A stretch of 64,000 nt of DNA from Shewanella marisflavi (GTDB lineage: Bacteria > Pseudomonadota > Gammaproteobacteria > Enterobacterales > Shewanellaceae), in the NCBI RefSeq assembly GCF_023283925.1, contig NZ_JAKIKX010000003.1:310001-374000 (forward strand). The letters are read 5' to 3'. Below the pieces are notes generated by a model. That model was not told the origin of the DNA. It saw only the letters and a list, made by a program, of their open reading frames with translations, and searched no databases. The translations under genes were made by a program, and so were the position numbers. This document shows, in pieces, positions 53,180 to 63,387 of this stretch (positions are counted from its first letter, which is position 1; each line of letters opens with the position of its first letter).

Positions 53180-55246
53180 CTAGGCTAACTTAAATTTGCT
53201 TACCATGGCGCTGAGTTGTTGATTGGCGCTCGATAGGCTTTGAGTGCTTTCGAGGGTATATTGGCCATTTTGCAGTAGAGCCTGTGCCATCGCCTCTATG
53301 GTATGCATGTTTTGGCTTATTTCGGCGGTTACCACACTTTGCTCTTCAGAGGCGCTAGCTATCTGGCTACCCAAGTCGTTTATTTCGGCGATAGAGCGGG
53401 TGACGGCGCCTAGGTTTGAGGTGACCCGGGCGGTATTTTGCGTGACCTTATGGCAGCTGTTTTTGGTTTCGAGCATCACCTGCTCGGCGGTGTCGGCATC
53501 ATGCCTTAAGGTTGAGAGTATCTGCTCTATCTGTGTGGTGCAGGATTGAGTGCGCGAGGCGAGCGAACGCACCTCGTCAGCCACCACGGCAAAGCCCCGT
53601 CCCTGTTCGCCAGCCCGTGCCGCTTCGATGGCGGCGTTTAGCGCGAGCAGATTGGTTTGGTCGGCGATCTCCTTAATCACGCCCAACACAGAGATGATCT
53701 GGTTGGTATTGTCGCTCATGGTATGAATACTCTGGGTGGCTGAGTTCATCTCCTCTACCAGGGCTTGCACACTGCCAGCGGCATCGGTCACTGTGATCCT
53801 TGAGGTCTTGGCTTCTTCATTGGCCTGCTGGGTGCTGGTCGCCATGTTAACGGCACTCTGAGCCACCGCATTTGCCGAGGCGTTCATCTGACTGATGGCA
53901 GTGACCACCAGTTCGGTTTCGCTTCTATGATTGGTCAGCGCCTGGCGATTGTTTTCCGAGTGGCTGTCGAGCTGGCTGATCTCTTGGGTGATCTTTTGTG
54001 AGGCGCTTGAGATCTCCAGCATCATGGCTTGTAGATAGCCGATAAAGTTATTGATTGAATGGCCTATTGCCGCCAGCTCATCCTTGCTGGTGATAGCGAG
54101 GCGAGAGGTGAGATCGGCATCGCCTGTTGACAGGGTATCGATACGGTTTTTCAGCATCACCATATCGGCAATGATCTTATTGAGCAGAAATACGCAGAAG
54201 GCCAGGGCGACGATAATGAGCACGCTGGCAATGGCGATGCTGCGGTAGATCTTGTTGTTAAATATCGCCTTGGTACTGTCGGTGAGTCCCTGCTCGATGG
54301 CGCTGATGTTGGATTCATAGGTGCCAGTGCCTATTACCCAGCCCCATTCTGGCAGGATCTGTCTGACGTAGGCTATCTGAGCTTGCTGAGTTTGAGTGAC
54401 TGGGTCTAATACGGGGAGGGTGACGAAGGCGTCGGCTTGATGGCCTAAAGCCTGCTTTGCCTTGGTGGCGTTTGGTGTGATTTGACCTATCAGGGCTTGC
54501 TGGGAGTGGGCCAAAATTTTGCCGTTGTGGTCTTGTACCCAGAAGTGGCCGTCTTCACCGAACTTGGCCGCCAATACGGTTTGCAGTGCGCTGTTGAGTT
54601 TATCTTGCCTCAAGGTACTGATGTATTCGCCGGTGGCGATCACCAGATTAAGCGGCTCAAAGTAGAAAGAAGCTGACAGCTTCTCTTCCACTTCACCCGT
54701 TGAAGGATTGGAGAAGAAGTAGCTGGTAAAGCCTATAGGGTTGGCCTTTGCCGCCGCGACTATGTCACGTGCGTAGTAGTTACCCTTTTCATCCAGGGCA
54801 TCTCGGCTGCTACCCATAGACACACCGCCCATGCCTGAAGCTTCATTTGCCAGGGTATCGGCGTCGTAGGCAAACAGGTAGCGACCATTGCCCCAGCGAT
54901 ATTCATTGAGAAAGGTGTATATCAGCATGGCGGCATCGTCGGTGAGATTATTCTCATACATGCGATTGATGGCATCGCGAAATATCTTTATCTCTTCACC
55001 CAGCGCTTGCTTGATGTTTTCTTCTCGGGACTGCTGATAAAAGTCGTTGACGGATCGGCTGAGGGTGTCGACTTGGCCTATGAGGTTCTGTTTGACGAGG
55101 GCTTCAACTTCATGGCTGACGTTGAGCTCTTCTTGCTTGAGCACCTCTTGCGCGATGATAAAGGTATTGATGATAAACAGGCCCGAAACCGCGACAAGTA
55201 AAGCACCTACTAATATGATTAGTTTAGCTTTTATTGTTATGTTCAT
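53180..55246 (-). CDS. Methyl-accepting chemotaxis protein with Cache sensor
   Basis: A chemoreceptor of about 688 residues. An N-terminal membrane helix ([18 protein letters not shown]) is followed by a periplasmic double-Cache region (about 35-325, including [20 protein letters not shown] and a second Cache repeat with [20 protein letters not shown]), a second helix and HAMP (about 330-400), then the cytoplasmic signalling tip [21 protein letters not shown]. It lacks a C-terminal CheR pentapeptide. Start 55246 is preferred to the longer frame at 55279. The ligand is unknown; the adjacent binding protein may supply it. Confidence 0.92.
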   Translation of the reverse strand: MNITIKAKLIILVGALLVAVSGLFIINTFIIAQEVLKQEELNVSHEVEALVKQNLIGQVDTLSRSVNDFYQQSREENIKQALGEEIKIFRDAINRMYENNLTDDAAMLIYTFLNEYRWGNGRYLFAYDADTLANEASGMGGVSMGSSRDALDEKGNYYARDIVAAAKANPIGFTSYFFSNPSTGEVEEKLSASFYFEPLNLVIATGEYISTLRQDKLNSALQTVLAAKFGEDGHFWVQDHNGKILAHSQQALIGQITPNATKAKQALGHQADAFVTLPVLDPVTQTQQAQIAYVRQILPEWGWVIGTGTYESNISAIEQGLTDSTKAIFNNKIYRSIAIASVLIIVALAFCVFLLNKIIADMVMLKNRIDTLSTGDADLTSRLAITSKDELAAIGHSINNFIGYLQAMMLEISSASQKITQEISQLDSHSENNRQALTNHRSETELVVTAISQMNASANAVAQSAVNMATSTQQANEEAKTSRITVTDAAGSVQALVEEMNSATQSIHTMSDNTNQIISVLGVIKEIADQTNLLALNAAIEAARAGEQGRGFAVVADEVRSLASRTQSCTTQIEQILSTLRHDADTAEQVMLETKNSCHKVTQNTARVTSNLGAVTRSIAEINDLGSQIASASEEQSVVTAEISQNMHTIEAMAQALLQNGQYTLESTQSLSSANQQLSAMVSKFKLA

Positions 55247-55526
55247 AGACACCAGCCTAAGACTAATTTGCCTAGACATAAGAAAAATCTAATGAATATT
55301 AGGCGGCAAAATTAACCTAAAGGCAATCTGACGATCACAGAAGCGTGATGTGGGTGCAGCTTGTTGGTTACAAATGAGAGTTGACTAGCAATTATGGCGA
55401 ATAGGTGAGCTATATAGTATAGAAGAATAATCTAAGATACTGATATAAATTAGTTATTTGGCGTGCGCCAACAATCTTAATAAGCGGTAAAGAAACCTGG
55501 GGGCTTTTTTAGGGGCTGTAAGGATA

Positions 55527-55554
55527 AAAAAGGAAGCCTGAGCTTCCTTTTTGC
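55527..55554 (-). terminator. Terminator of the DUF3297 gene
   Basis: Stem AAAGGAAGC / GCTTCCTTT around CTGA with A and T runs on both sides, 24 bases past the DUF3297 stop. Confidence 0.75.
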
Positions 55555-55577
55555 AACACTGTAGAGCCTTCGACAAT

Positions 55578-55826
55578 TTACTTGTAGAAGGCTTCGACTG
55601 TGCCTTTGACTGTCATCAGCAGCGGCTGACCATGACGGTCTAGCGCCTTAGGACTCGGGATTTTTACCCAACCTTCACTGATGCAATATTCTTCAACGTT
55701 AAAACGCTCTTTGCCGTTTACGAGAATGCCGATGTCATTTTCGAAGATCTCGGCCACGTGGTGAGGGCTGCGAGGATTGACGGATAGACGATCAGGCAGT
55801 GCCGGTAGTGATTTAGTGTCAGTCAT
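55578..55826 (-). CDS. DUF3297 family protein
   Basis: An 82-residue protein recognised as DUF3297 by LPDRLSVNPRSPHHVAEIFE, NDIGILVNGKERFNVEEYCI and SEGWVKIPSPKALDRHGQPL. The family is small, soluble and of unknown function, widespread in proteobacteria. It has its own terminator, so is monocistronic. Confidence 0.88.
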   Translation of the reverse strand: MTDTKSLPALPDRLSVNPRSPHHVAEIFENDIGILVNGKERFNVEEYCISEGWVKIPSPKALDRHGQPLLMTVKGTVEAFYK

Positions 55827-55992
55827 AGTAGTTATCTTTAGTGAATAATTCGTGCGCTATTGTAGGCAATAGTGGTTGTGGGCTCAAGATGTATAGAGCT
55901 ACTGAGCTTTAAGGTTGAGTTTTTATCTGTGGGCTGGAAAAATGGCCTACCTATTTACCAGTCCGGCCTCATTACCTAAGGATACCGCCGCA

Positions 55993-56379
55993 ATGAATGA
56001 AGCGATCGCCATTGCATTACCCTCGCTGATCCATCGGATTGGCCGAGAAGCGGTGACTCAGGCACAAACCCTGGCTGGCGATTTTGCATGTAGCCTCAAG
56101 CGGGTGAGGCGCTCCCGCAACTGGCAGCTAACGGGAGGGGCCGTGGATGTGCAATCTTTCACTCTGGCCCTTAAGCAGCACCAGGGTGAGGCGGCGCGTT
56201 ATCTTATTACTAAGCTTGAGGCTGGATTGGCACTACACGCCGATAAGTTGGAGCCGTTGGAAGTGAAGCTAGTACGTCTGATCCGCGAGACTCCGGGTAT
56301 CACCCTGGGAGAGCTGGTGGAGCAGACTCAATGTACTCTCATTCAGGCGCGGCAGGCTAGGTTCGATGCCGACAGTTAA
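55993..56379 (+). CDS. RRF_GI-like (ribosome recycling factor family) protein
   Basis: A 128-residue protein whose N-terminal 50 residues (IAIALPSLIHRIGREAVTQA, then CSLKRVRRSRNWQLTG) match the RRF_GI family seen in Vibrio and Shewanella. Despite the family name it is not the essential recycling factor Frr. The C-terminus (GITLGELVEQTQCTLIQARQ) is helix-turn-helix-like, suggesting nucleic-acid binding. The start at 55993 fits the domain and an AAGG upstream; an ATG at 55915 would add an unrelated 26 residues. Confidence 0.7.
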   Translation: MNEAIAIALPSLIHRIGREAVTQAQTLAGDFACSLKRVRRSRNWQLTGGAVDVQSFTLALKQHQGEAARYLITKLEAGLALHADKLEPLEVKLVRLIRETPGITLGELVEQTQCTLIQARQARFDADS

Positions 56380-56400
56380 ACCAAGTTTTTAATTTAAAAA

Positions 56401-56433
56401 CAAGGGGGATAGTCTATTTGGCTATCCCCCTTG
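56401..56433. terminator. Bidirectional terminator
   Basis: Perfect 12-base arms CAAGGGGGATAG / CTATCCCCCTTG. On the minus strand it is followed by TTTTTAAATT, so it ends the PEGA-protein operon; it may also stop the plus-strand RRF_GI gene. Confidence 0.8.
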
Positions 56434-56458
56434 TGGTTATTGGTCAGAGTAAAAGGCG

Positions 56459-57400
56459 CTAGGCGCTCAGTCTGCGCCAGGCGCTGCCCATCAAGGTGAA
56501 GATAAAGGTAAACAGTTTGTAGGTGAGCCAGCAGAAAAAGATAAAGCCGCCGATCATCAGCACCCAGACGATCACCTCTACTGTGGTTGAAGGTTCCTTC
56601 TTAGCCTTGCCAGATTCAGTGCCTTGTTCGCCAGTAGATTTAACGGCCTGTTGGCTTGTGGCGTCTTGTTCTGGCTCAGCGGCTTTTGCACTCGGCTTCA
56701 CGCTCGGCTTGCTTGTAGCGGCGTTGTCGGTATCGGCTGTGACCGACTTGCCATTGATTGGCTGTAGGATGATCCCAAATTGGTTCTGGTTGTGATCTAG
56801 CCTCACCCTAAGGCTGCGGGTCTTATAGCCTTTGTCACTGATCTCAAGCTCGTAGTTACCGGGTGAGAGGGGCATGCCAAATTCATATTTAGGCCCTATG
56901 TTCATCACCCTGACTTTGGCGGTTGCCGGCTGGGTGACAACCTCCAGCGGGAAGGTCTTGCGTCCCTTCTCCCAGAAGGTGAGGGTGACTAAGTTGCGGC
57001 GCTTGGCCTGCACGTATACCTTGCGTGAGATGGCCTGTTTCTTCTTGTCCTTGGGACTGGCCTTGAGCCAATAGGTGCCGGGTGCTAGATAAGCTTGGCG
57101 GCTGATCTCAATACCTGCGCCATTGGCACTTTTTGACAGCGTCGCCTTGTCGAGATCTGAGTTGCGGCCCAGATCCAGCAGGCCGGCATTCTTGTCGGCG
57201 CTCACCAGTTGATATTGGTTACTCTCCACCTGAGCGATCAGGTGTGACAATCCTGGCAGCTGGGCCAGTTCACCGGCGAAGGCCTCGAAAATGCCGTCTT
57301 CTATCTTGTCTTTGAGCTTCTGTTTTAGATCGGCGTGGGCAACCTTGGGAGCGAGGAGCAGTAGCAATGCCGCACAGCAAGGTAACATCCATTTATTCAT
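56459..57400 (-). CDS. PEGA-domain periplasmic/membrane protein of unknown function
   Basis: A 313-residue protein with a signal peptide ending AHA, an unassigned region, a PEGA-like domain (about 140-215: FPLEVVTQPATAKVRVMNIG, ELEISDKGYKTRSLRV), a low-complexity linker rich in Ser/Ala/Lys/Glu, and a C-terminal membrane helix (VEVIVWVLMIGGFIFFCWLT). PEGA domains are surface or periplasmic beta modules. The start overlaps the upstream gene's stop by 8 bases (ATGAATAA), so the two are translationally coupled. Confidence 0.75.
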   Translation of the reverse strand: MNKWMLPCCAALLLLLAPKVAHADLKQKLKDKIEDGIFEAFAGELAQLPGLSHLIAQVESNQYQLVSADKNAGLLDLGRNSDLDKATLSKSANGAGIEISRQAYLAPGTYWLKASPKDKKKQAISRKVYVQAKRRNLVTLTFWEKGRKTFPLEVVTQPATAKVRVMNIGPKYEFGMPLSPGNYELEISDKGYKTRSLRVRLDHNQNQFGIILQPINGKSVTADTDNAATSKPSVKPSAKAAEPEQDATSQQAVKSTGEQGTESGKAKKEPSTTVEVIVWVLMIGGFIFFCWLTYKLFTFIFTLMGSAWRRLSA

Positions 57401-59111
57401 CTGAACCTCCGATGATCTGTAGCAGTCCTGCGGCCAGCTCTGGGGCTGCGTCACCCAAGAGATCGATAATCATCAATACGGTATCGGTATCGCCGTGGTT
57501 GACGATATAGTCGCGAATGACCGCATCGACCATCTGCTTGTTTTGTCGGTAAAGTTCTTCGCCACTGCTCTTAATCAGCTCGTCCAGCGCCTCACCTCTT
57601 AGGGCGTCTTCAAGCTTCTCGGCTAGCTGGTTCGACGCCTCTGTTTGGCGTTTTACCTCAAACGCAGTCTGGTTGTTCAGTTCGATCATATGACCGTTAA
57701 TCTGCGCCTCGCTCATTCCCATCATCTGGGCGAACAGGGAACTGATGTTAGAGAGGGCGACCACATCGAAGATATGCTTCTCGATCTCCGTCTTTTCCGG
57801 CATCTTTTGTTGGGTGGGGCGGCTAATGTTACAGACGTTGGAGTCTGGGAAACATTTATATTCTCCCTTGGCGACCTCTTGCTCGTCTATTACGAGTCGC
57901 CATTCGAACACCAGTCCAAATACCAGCCAGAGCATGTTACCACCGGGATATTGGGTATCGCCCATGGTGATCGTCTTGTGTTTGAGCTCTCCGGTCCAGA
58001 CGCCGGATGCACGCTTACCCTGCTGGGCGTTGAGCGACTGCATGTAACTGAACTCTAGGCGGGCATTGGGTTGTTTAAGGCCTATGTCACTGTGGGGCGT
58101 AAACTGTACCAGTTCATCGCCAAGGAAACGCTTCTTGCCCTGGTTGAGCACGCTGGCGAGCTGTTTCTCCAGCAGCCTGCTGGCGACGTGGGGCTCAGGG
58201 TAGGTGAAGCGCAGATGCTCTGGGGTCTTGAGCAGTTGAGCTTCAAAGGCATCGGGCTCTGCCTTCTGCTCGGCGCGTGCCTTGCGATTAGCATAATAGC
58301 GCTGCATGAAGAGCTGAGGATCTAAGCCACTCCAGCCGGAGACGAGCATATTAATATCGTCAATCTCGGCGGCAGACTTACGGCAGGGCATATGTGCGGC
58401 CTTGATGCTGATCTGGGAGTGACCCGATTGAATCACCTTATGCAGCATGTCGAGGAACTCGGCGTTGAGCCCTCGCTCGGCCCACCCCTTGCGGTACATC
58501 TCTAGCTTCAGGCGTCCGCGCTGATCGATAGATTGCATGGCGATATCCGCCTTCTTGATAAAGTTGGTGCAGTGGGCTCGCCTGAGTGGGTTGCTGCGCG
58601 CCCAGGTTAAGAAGTCGCGATAACCCGCCTTAGTGTCAGTGCTGACAGCCTCCTGCCAGCGCTTATCGGTATGGCGGTGGCGAGAGAGGTAGGCGGTCAG
58701 CCAGACAAGCAGCAGTAAGGTGCCTAAGAACTGGCTGAACCCCTGAAAACGCGGCTCGTAGGGATATTGCTGGGTGAGGGAACGCTCGGTGGTCTTGCTC
58801 ATGGGAAAACTGGTTTGATAGTCCAGTGACAGTAGCACAGGCTTGGCCAATACCTTGATGGGCAGCAGGCGATTCTCTTCCCAGGCGAAGACGGTTTGCA
58901 CCTTGTTTTTATAGGTAAATATCTTGTCTGTGTATATTTGATATTTCGCCGAGCCGAAGGCGACCACCACAAACCAGGCGACGGCGCCGAGCATCAGGTA
59001 GCGGGCTAATCGTCTAAGCTTGAGTCGCCAAATTGAGTCAGGTTTAGATTTGCTGAGTTTGCGAATAAACATCCATGCCACAAAACAGCCAAGAATGATC
59101 AGTTTTATCAT
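57393..59111 (-). CDS. Large membrane-anchored protein of unknown function, operon partner of the PEGA protein
   Basis: A 572-residue protein with two N-terminal hydrophobic helices (about 2-14 and 35-55) and another near 145. The rest is a long soluble region with no recognised domain but several predicted helices (YANRKARAEQKAEPDAFEAQ, EASNQLAEKLEDALRGEAL). Start 59111 has GGAAAA upstream; a longer frame to 59180 is unlikely. The 8-base overlap with the PEGA gene implies that the two act together. No function can be assigned. Confidence 0.7.
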   Translation of the reverse strand: MIKLIILGCFVAWMFIRKLSKSKPDSIWRLKLRRLARYLMLGAVAWFVVVAFGSAKYQIYTDKIFTYKNKVQTVFAWEENRLLPIKVLAKPVLLSLDYQTSFPMSKTTERSLTQQYPYEPRFQGFSQFLGTLLLLVWLTAYLSRHRHTDKRWQEAVSTDTKAGYRDFLTWARSNPLRRAHCTNFIKKADIAMQSIDQRGRLKLEMYRKGWAERGLNAEFLDMLHKVIQSGHSQISIKAAHMPCRKSAAEIDDINMLVSGWSGLDPQLFMQRYYANRKARAEQKAEPDAFEAQLLKTPEHLRFTYPEPHVASRLLEKQLASVLNQGKKRFLGDELVQFTPHSDIGLKQPNARLEFSYMQSLNAQQGKRASGVWTGELKHKTITMGDTQYPGGNMLWLVFGLVFEWRLVIDEQEVAKGEYKCFPDSNVCNISRPTQQKMPEKTEIEKHIFDVVALSNISSLFAQMMGMSEAQINGHMIELNNQTAFEVKRQTEASNQLAEKLEDALRGEALDELIKSSGEELYRQNKQMVDAVIRDYIVNHGDTDTVLMIIDLLGDAAPELAAGLLQIIGGSDE

Positions 59112-59451
59112 TATCTTTTCCGTGTCCAGCTGAGGTGCTACGGCGCGAGTAGGACTGAGTGATGGACTCGGCGGCGCCATGAGCTAGGGTTACATTTGTT
59201 AAAACTATACCTGCAGCTGTAACTAAAATAAACCTGACGTTTGGCGTAAGTGTGTGATTAATCACAGTTAACCTATCTGTAATGATTGTTCCCCTGATGA
59301 TGGGGCAGTCCGTATTGGGTAGAGTGAAACGGTTAGCCTGGCACTGGTGTATATCTTACTTATCGCTATCTCGCTCTCTGCTTGCTTTAGCGTTTGCGCG
59401 GCAGCTGAATATGTTAGATTGACGAGTACCCATGGTTAGGAGGCAAGATGA

Positions 59452-60021
59452 ATGTGTGGTCGACTCAATGTGATTAGTGATCCCTTGTGTGACTGGGTGT
59501 CGGGTCAGCTGGGGATCAAGTTCCATTGCGAGAGCAACAGTGACCTAAGGCCAAGCCAGAAGGTGGCGACGATTGCATATCAAGATCAAGGGTTACAGCA
59601 GGTTGATGCCAGTTGGGGGATCAAACCTGATTGGGCCAAACGCCTCTTGATCAACGCTCAGGCTGAGACGGTAAGGCAGAAGCGCACCTTTGCCCAAGCG
59701 TTTGCCAGCCATAGGGTGTTGGTGCCCTGTAGCGGTTGGTATGAGTAGCAGCAGGCGGGCGGAACCAAACAGAAATACCTTTTTAAAGGTCGTGATGAAC
59801 AGCCGCTATTGATGGCGGGTATTCTCTATCCTCAGTTTGATGGTAGCCATGCACTGGTAACCCTGACCACTAAGCCGATTGCCAGCTGCGCCCAATATCA
59901 TCATCGTATGCCGTTACTTGTTGAGCCTCAGGCGCTGGGGTATTGGTTTGATACAAGTGGCGATATGCTCGAGGCTTTGCTGCACTCGCCAGAGATCCCG
60001 CTTCAGGTCACGCCCTGCTAG
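59452..60021 (+). pseudogene. SRAP (HMCES/YedK-type) gene broken by an in-frame TAG
   Basis: An SRAP-domain gene, a family that cross-links its Cys2 to abasic sites in single-stranded DNA. The opening MCGRL, LINAQAET (Asn68), SGWYE (Glu98) and YHHRMP with its His are all retained. The codon after WYE is TAG at 59746-59748, where the family has Trp (YEW), so a single TGG to TAG change explains it; the frame then continues unbroken to 60021. Without suppression only a 98-residue fragment is made. AGGAGG precedes the start. The 3' end overlaps the convergent gene by four bases, and the protein lacks the usual extra C-terminal residues. Confidence 0.88.
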
Positions 60022-60962
60022 CGACTGTAATTGCTGTCGCTTGAGCCACTTGAGTTAAGCGCACCATCAGGTTGTTTGCTGAGATGTAGTTCGCCTTTTG
60101 GCTTGGGGGGCATTTCATGGGTCTGGGCTAGGGACACCTGCTGCCATTTCATGATGATCCTGGCTAATTCTCCCTGATGTGATAGATCTGAGATGCTCTG
60201 ATTAATCGCATTTAACAGCGTTCGGTTATTGACCTTTTTGCTAAACATGAAATGAATTTGATTACTGTCGACCAATAGGTTGAGGGGTGAAAGTACCACT
60301 CCTTCAGCGTGCTGGGCCATATAGGGCAGGGCGATGGCATCGCCGATAAGAATGTCACCGCGTTCATAGCTCAGCATTTGAATCGACTGGTGGCTGTTGG
60401 GGCTGAGTACCAATAGCCCTTGGCGTGAAAGCTCCTCTTTAGAGCGCAAATAGTCGAGGCCATACCAACCATAGGTGGGCACCAGCAACTTTAATCGCTG
60501 AGTAAAAATGTCTTGCCATTTGTCGACGTTAATCTGTGCTGCTCTATCCGCTTTAACGAATAGCCTGACCTCTTCTGTTCGATAACTATCAGAAAAGTAA
60601 GCATAAGCTGTTCTGTCTTCTGTAAAACTTGCCCCCATCATCAGGTCTAAGGTACCTGCTTGCAGCATCTGGTGTGCCCGTTTGGCTGGCATCTTGATAA
60701 AGGTGAGTTGGCAGCCTAAGTGATTGGCGACCAATGTGAGCATATCGACATCGAGACCAACGGCTTTACCCGAGGTGTCGGTCCAAGAGTAGGGAGCCCA
60801 TTCGTTGAAGCCGACTTTTATCGTCTCTGGGCAGGGTGTGTCTGTTTGTTGCCCGATAGCTAGTGCGGGCATAAGCAAAAATGTGATGAGTAAGAGTATT
60901 TTTTTGTTCAAACTATCGCCTGTTGATACGTTTAACCCTAATACTGTGAACTCATAAGTCAC
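60018..60962 (-). CDS. Periplasmic amino-acid-type binding protein (SBP family 3)
   Basis: A 314-residue protein with a signal-like hydrophobic stretch (KKILLLITFLLMPALAIG) and the family 3 solute-binding fold: IKVGFNEWAPYSW, AVGLDVDMLTLVANHLGCQL, LDLMMGASFTEDRTAYAYFS. Such proteins bind polar amino acids for ABC uptake or, without a transporter as here, can act as sensors. A TTG at 60911 may be the true start, since it directly precedes the signal peptide. The C-terminus is a Ser/Asn-rich tail. No ABC genes are adjacent. Confidence 0.85.
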   Translation of the reverse strand: MTYEFTVLGLNVSTGDSLNKKILLLITFLLMPALAIGQQTDTPCPETIKVGFNEWAPYSWTDTSGKAVGLDVDMLTLVANHLGCQLTFIKMPAKRAHQMLQAGTLDLMMGASFTEDRTAYAYFSDSYRTEEVRLFVKADRAAQINVDKWQDIFTQRLKLLVPTYGWYGLDYLRSKEELSRQGLLVLSPNSHQSIQMLSYERGDILIGDAIALPYMAQHAEGVVLSPLNLLVDSNQIHFMFSKKVNNRTLLNAINQSISDLSHQGELARIIMKWQQVSLAQTHEMPPKPKGELHLSKQPDGALNSSGSSDSNYSR

Positions 60963-61106
60963 GAGCTTTTTATTAATCCTAGCCGTGTCTACACCTCTAC
61001 GCCAGCCTGTTATACTTTTGTATGATGTGAGTGGGGAGCTTGGTCACTAGTGGCTGAACTGTTGGCTATATTTTAGGTGGGTTCAATTATCTCGATGAGA
61101 GGGATT

Positions 61107-61364
61107 ATGACGCAAAAGCAAGCACAGACTCCAACGATAGAAGATAAGCTTATTTTGCTGTTAAAAACCTCTATTGTTTTAGGCTTATGCCTAATCGCAT
61201 TAGGGATCTACCTGCACAACTTCAGTGACACCATGGAAGCTATGGGGGTGACTGGCATTATTATCAGTGCCGTCTGTGTCGCCTTTGGTATGGTGTTATC
61301 TTTACCCACCAAGATGTATCTCACCTTTTTGCTGGTTAAACGTGAATCCGAGAAGCAGCAATAA
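61107..61364 (+). CDS. Small two-helix membrane protein of unknown function
   Basis: An 85-residue protein with two hydrophobic helices (LLKTSIVLGLCLIALGIYL and VTGIIISAVCVAFGMVLSLP) and a basic C-terminus. No domain recognised. GAGAGGGA lies just before the ATG at 61107, so the frame start at 61077 is less likely. It sits between a divergent binding-protein gene and a diguanylate cyclase gene with a 252-base gap. Confidence 0.65.
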   Translation: MTQKQAQTPTIEDKLILLLKTSIVLGLCLIALGIYLHNFSDTMEAMGVTGIIISAVCVAFGMVLSLPTKMYLTFLLVKRESEKQQ

Positions 61365-61616
61365 AGGCTTAATAGCGAGAGTGTTCTGCTTCTGAGCTTT
61401 TATTAGGTTAAATTAACCATGCAATGCTGCACAGGCCCAAATAAAACTGTGATCTGAAACTGAAGTCATCTAAGGTAATTCATTGGTTTGCATCTATCCT
61501 TAGCTAAACTTGAGGCTAAGAGTCAGTTGCTGGTTTCAGGCTAAAGCTTTGACCATTAGCATGTATGATAAAGCCGAAAAATGGTTCCGTTACTGCGGAT
61601 GCCGAGTTAAATCTGG

Positions 61617-63203
61617 ATGAGTAAAAAACCTGTTGCTGTTATGGATAAATATGATCCCCAGAGCATGAATCTGACCTACACCAAATATAAAAAGAGCTTG
61701 CTCTATTCCCTGCTGCTCCTGCTGTTTCTCGTTGCAGTGCTGGCTATCGTTTATCTGATGTCTAGCAGTAATATCGCCCGTGAGCGAGGCAAGCGTCAGT
61801 ATGCCGAGCTTGGCAATATGCGGGCTAGCCTGACCGCTGAACTCACCATTGTCGGTACAGATCTGGCTTATTTTGCCCACAGCGATCTAGCGATTTCTAC
61901 CCTGGAGCAGGAAGACTCCAATGCCAAAGCTTATTTGACCTCCTTGATGTTTCAGATCGGCAACCTTTATAAGCATTATGACCAGCTTCGTTTGCTAAAT
62001 AGCATAGGTGACGAGGTGATTCGTATCGAGCAACGCAGGAATGGCGGTTTACAGCTAACCCCTGAGGCGGCGCTGCAAAATAAGGCGAATCGATATTATT
62101 TTAAGAAGGTACTCGAACTGAATCCCCAGAGGATTTATACCTCGCCCTTCGATCTTAATGTTGAGCATGGAGAGATCGAGCAACCGATAAAACCCACCAT
62201 ACGCTTTGCTACACCCGTGCACTCCAAAGAGGGCAACTTTTTGGGCGCAGGGGTGATCAATTACAACGGCAAAGATCTCCTGCAAATTCTCGAAGCTCTG
62301 AACATACATAAGGGAGATAGCGTCTATCTGCTTAATGGGGAGGGTTTCTATCTGAAGGGCGACCAGGCCAACAAGGAGTGGCGTTTTATGTACCCCGAGA
62401 TGGAGCAGTTACGTTTTGGCGATGAACACCCCAAAGTATGGCGTCAGATGCAAAATGCAGAATTGGGCAAGGTGACGACTGAGGAGGGCGAGTATTATTT
62501 TAGTCGTTTTGAATTGTCGCCCAATGAGATGTTTAATCTGGTGAATAAGGAAAGTATTTACTTGCTGATGTTTGTGCCCGATAGCAAGATTCAAGACGCA
62601 CAGAAAAACCTCAACAACAGTGCGCTGTTTGCCTTCCTACTCGTGTCGCCCATGTTTATTTTCCTGGCTTATAAGCTGGCCGGTTCTCAGGTGGAGCAGC
62701 AGCGTTTATTTGCTCAGCTCACCTTCGATGCGCGCCATGATGCTCTAACTGGCCTGTATAACCGTAGCGCCATTTTAGAGTATTTAAGTAAGAGTATCAG
62801 TAACACCCGCCGGCGAAAGTCATCCTTGGCGGTGAGCTTTATCGACGTCAACGACCTTAAGAAGACCAATGATCTTTATGGGCATGAGGCGGGAGATATG
62901 CTGCTCAAGGGGGTGGCTAAGGTGATTAACATGTCGATCCGCGAGAGCGACTTTGCCGCGCGTATCGGCGGCGATGAGTTTTTGATTGTGTTTATCGACT
63001 GCGATGGCCCGGCAGCGAATGAGATCATGCAGCGGATCCAGGCGGCCTACAGTGTTGAGGGACAGAGTCAGGCGGGCAGGGAGTGGAACTTGAGCTTTGG
63101 CTGCACGCAATTGCTGCATGAGACAGATGATGTCGACAGCATTATTGAGCGAGCAGACAAGCTGATGTATGAACATAAGATGGGGCAAAAAGGTCAGCTC
63201 TAG
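61617..63203 (+). CDS. Membrane diguanylate cyclase with periplasmic sensor
   Basis: A 528-residue protein. A first helix (LLYSLLLLLFLVAVLAIVYL) and a second near residue 340 flank a periplasmic sensor (about 50-335) of the Cache type, with NYNGKDLLQIL and GFYLKGDQANKEW. The GGDEF domain has the intact active site ARIGGDEFLIVF (Gly-Gly-Asp-Glu-Phe at 451-455) and a product-feedback I-site RESD (442-445). It therefore should make c-di-GMP and be inhibited by it. The ligand of the sensor is unknown. Confidence 0.92.
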   Translation: MSKKPVAVMDKYDPQSMNLTYTKYKKSLLYSLLLLLFLVAVLAIVYLMSSSNIARERGKRQYAELGNMRASLTAELTIVGTDLAYFAHSDLAISTLEQEDSNAKAYLTSLMFQIGNLYKHYDQLRLLNSIGDEVIRIEQRRNGGLQLTPEAALQNKANRYYFKKVLELNPQRIYTSPFDLNVEHGEIEQPIKPTIRFATPVHSKEGNFLGAGVINYNGKDLLQILEALNIHKGDSVYLLNGEGFYLKGDQANKEWRFMYPEMEQLRFGDEHPKVWRQMQNAELGKVTTEEGEYYFSRFELSPNEMFNLVNKESIYLLMFVPDSKIQDAQKNLNNSALFAFLLVSPMFIFLAYKLAGSQVEQQRLFAQLTFDARHDALTGLYNRSAILEYLSKSISNTRRRKSSLAVSFIDVNDLKKTNDLYGHEAGDMLLKGVAKVINMSIRESDFAARIGGDEFLIVFIDCDGPAANEIMQRIQAAYSVEGQSQAGREWNLSFGCTQLLHETDDVDSIIERADKLMYEHKMGQKGQL

Positions 63204-63387
63204 CGCTAACAGAAGGTCAAAGGTGCGGACTATGCCGCGTCGTCCTTGGCATTAATTCGGCTAATTGGCCTATTTAGGTAATTAACCCAAGACTAATGGG
63301 TCAAAAACACCGATAATTCACCTCAATTGTCTCTTGTTGAAATAAAGCCTGCTGCGTTAAGACGTGGTGGCGCAGTGGAAGTACCTA

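Noticed and set aside
59746..59748. TAG as a recoded (pyrrolysine or readthrough) codon
   Set aside because: The position normally holds Trp, no pyrrolysine machinery is visible and no downstream stimulatory structure is evident; a point mutation is simpler.
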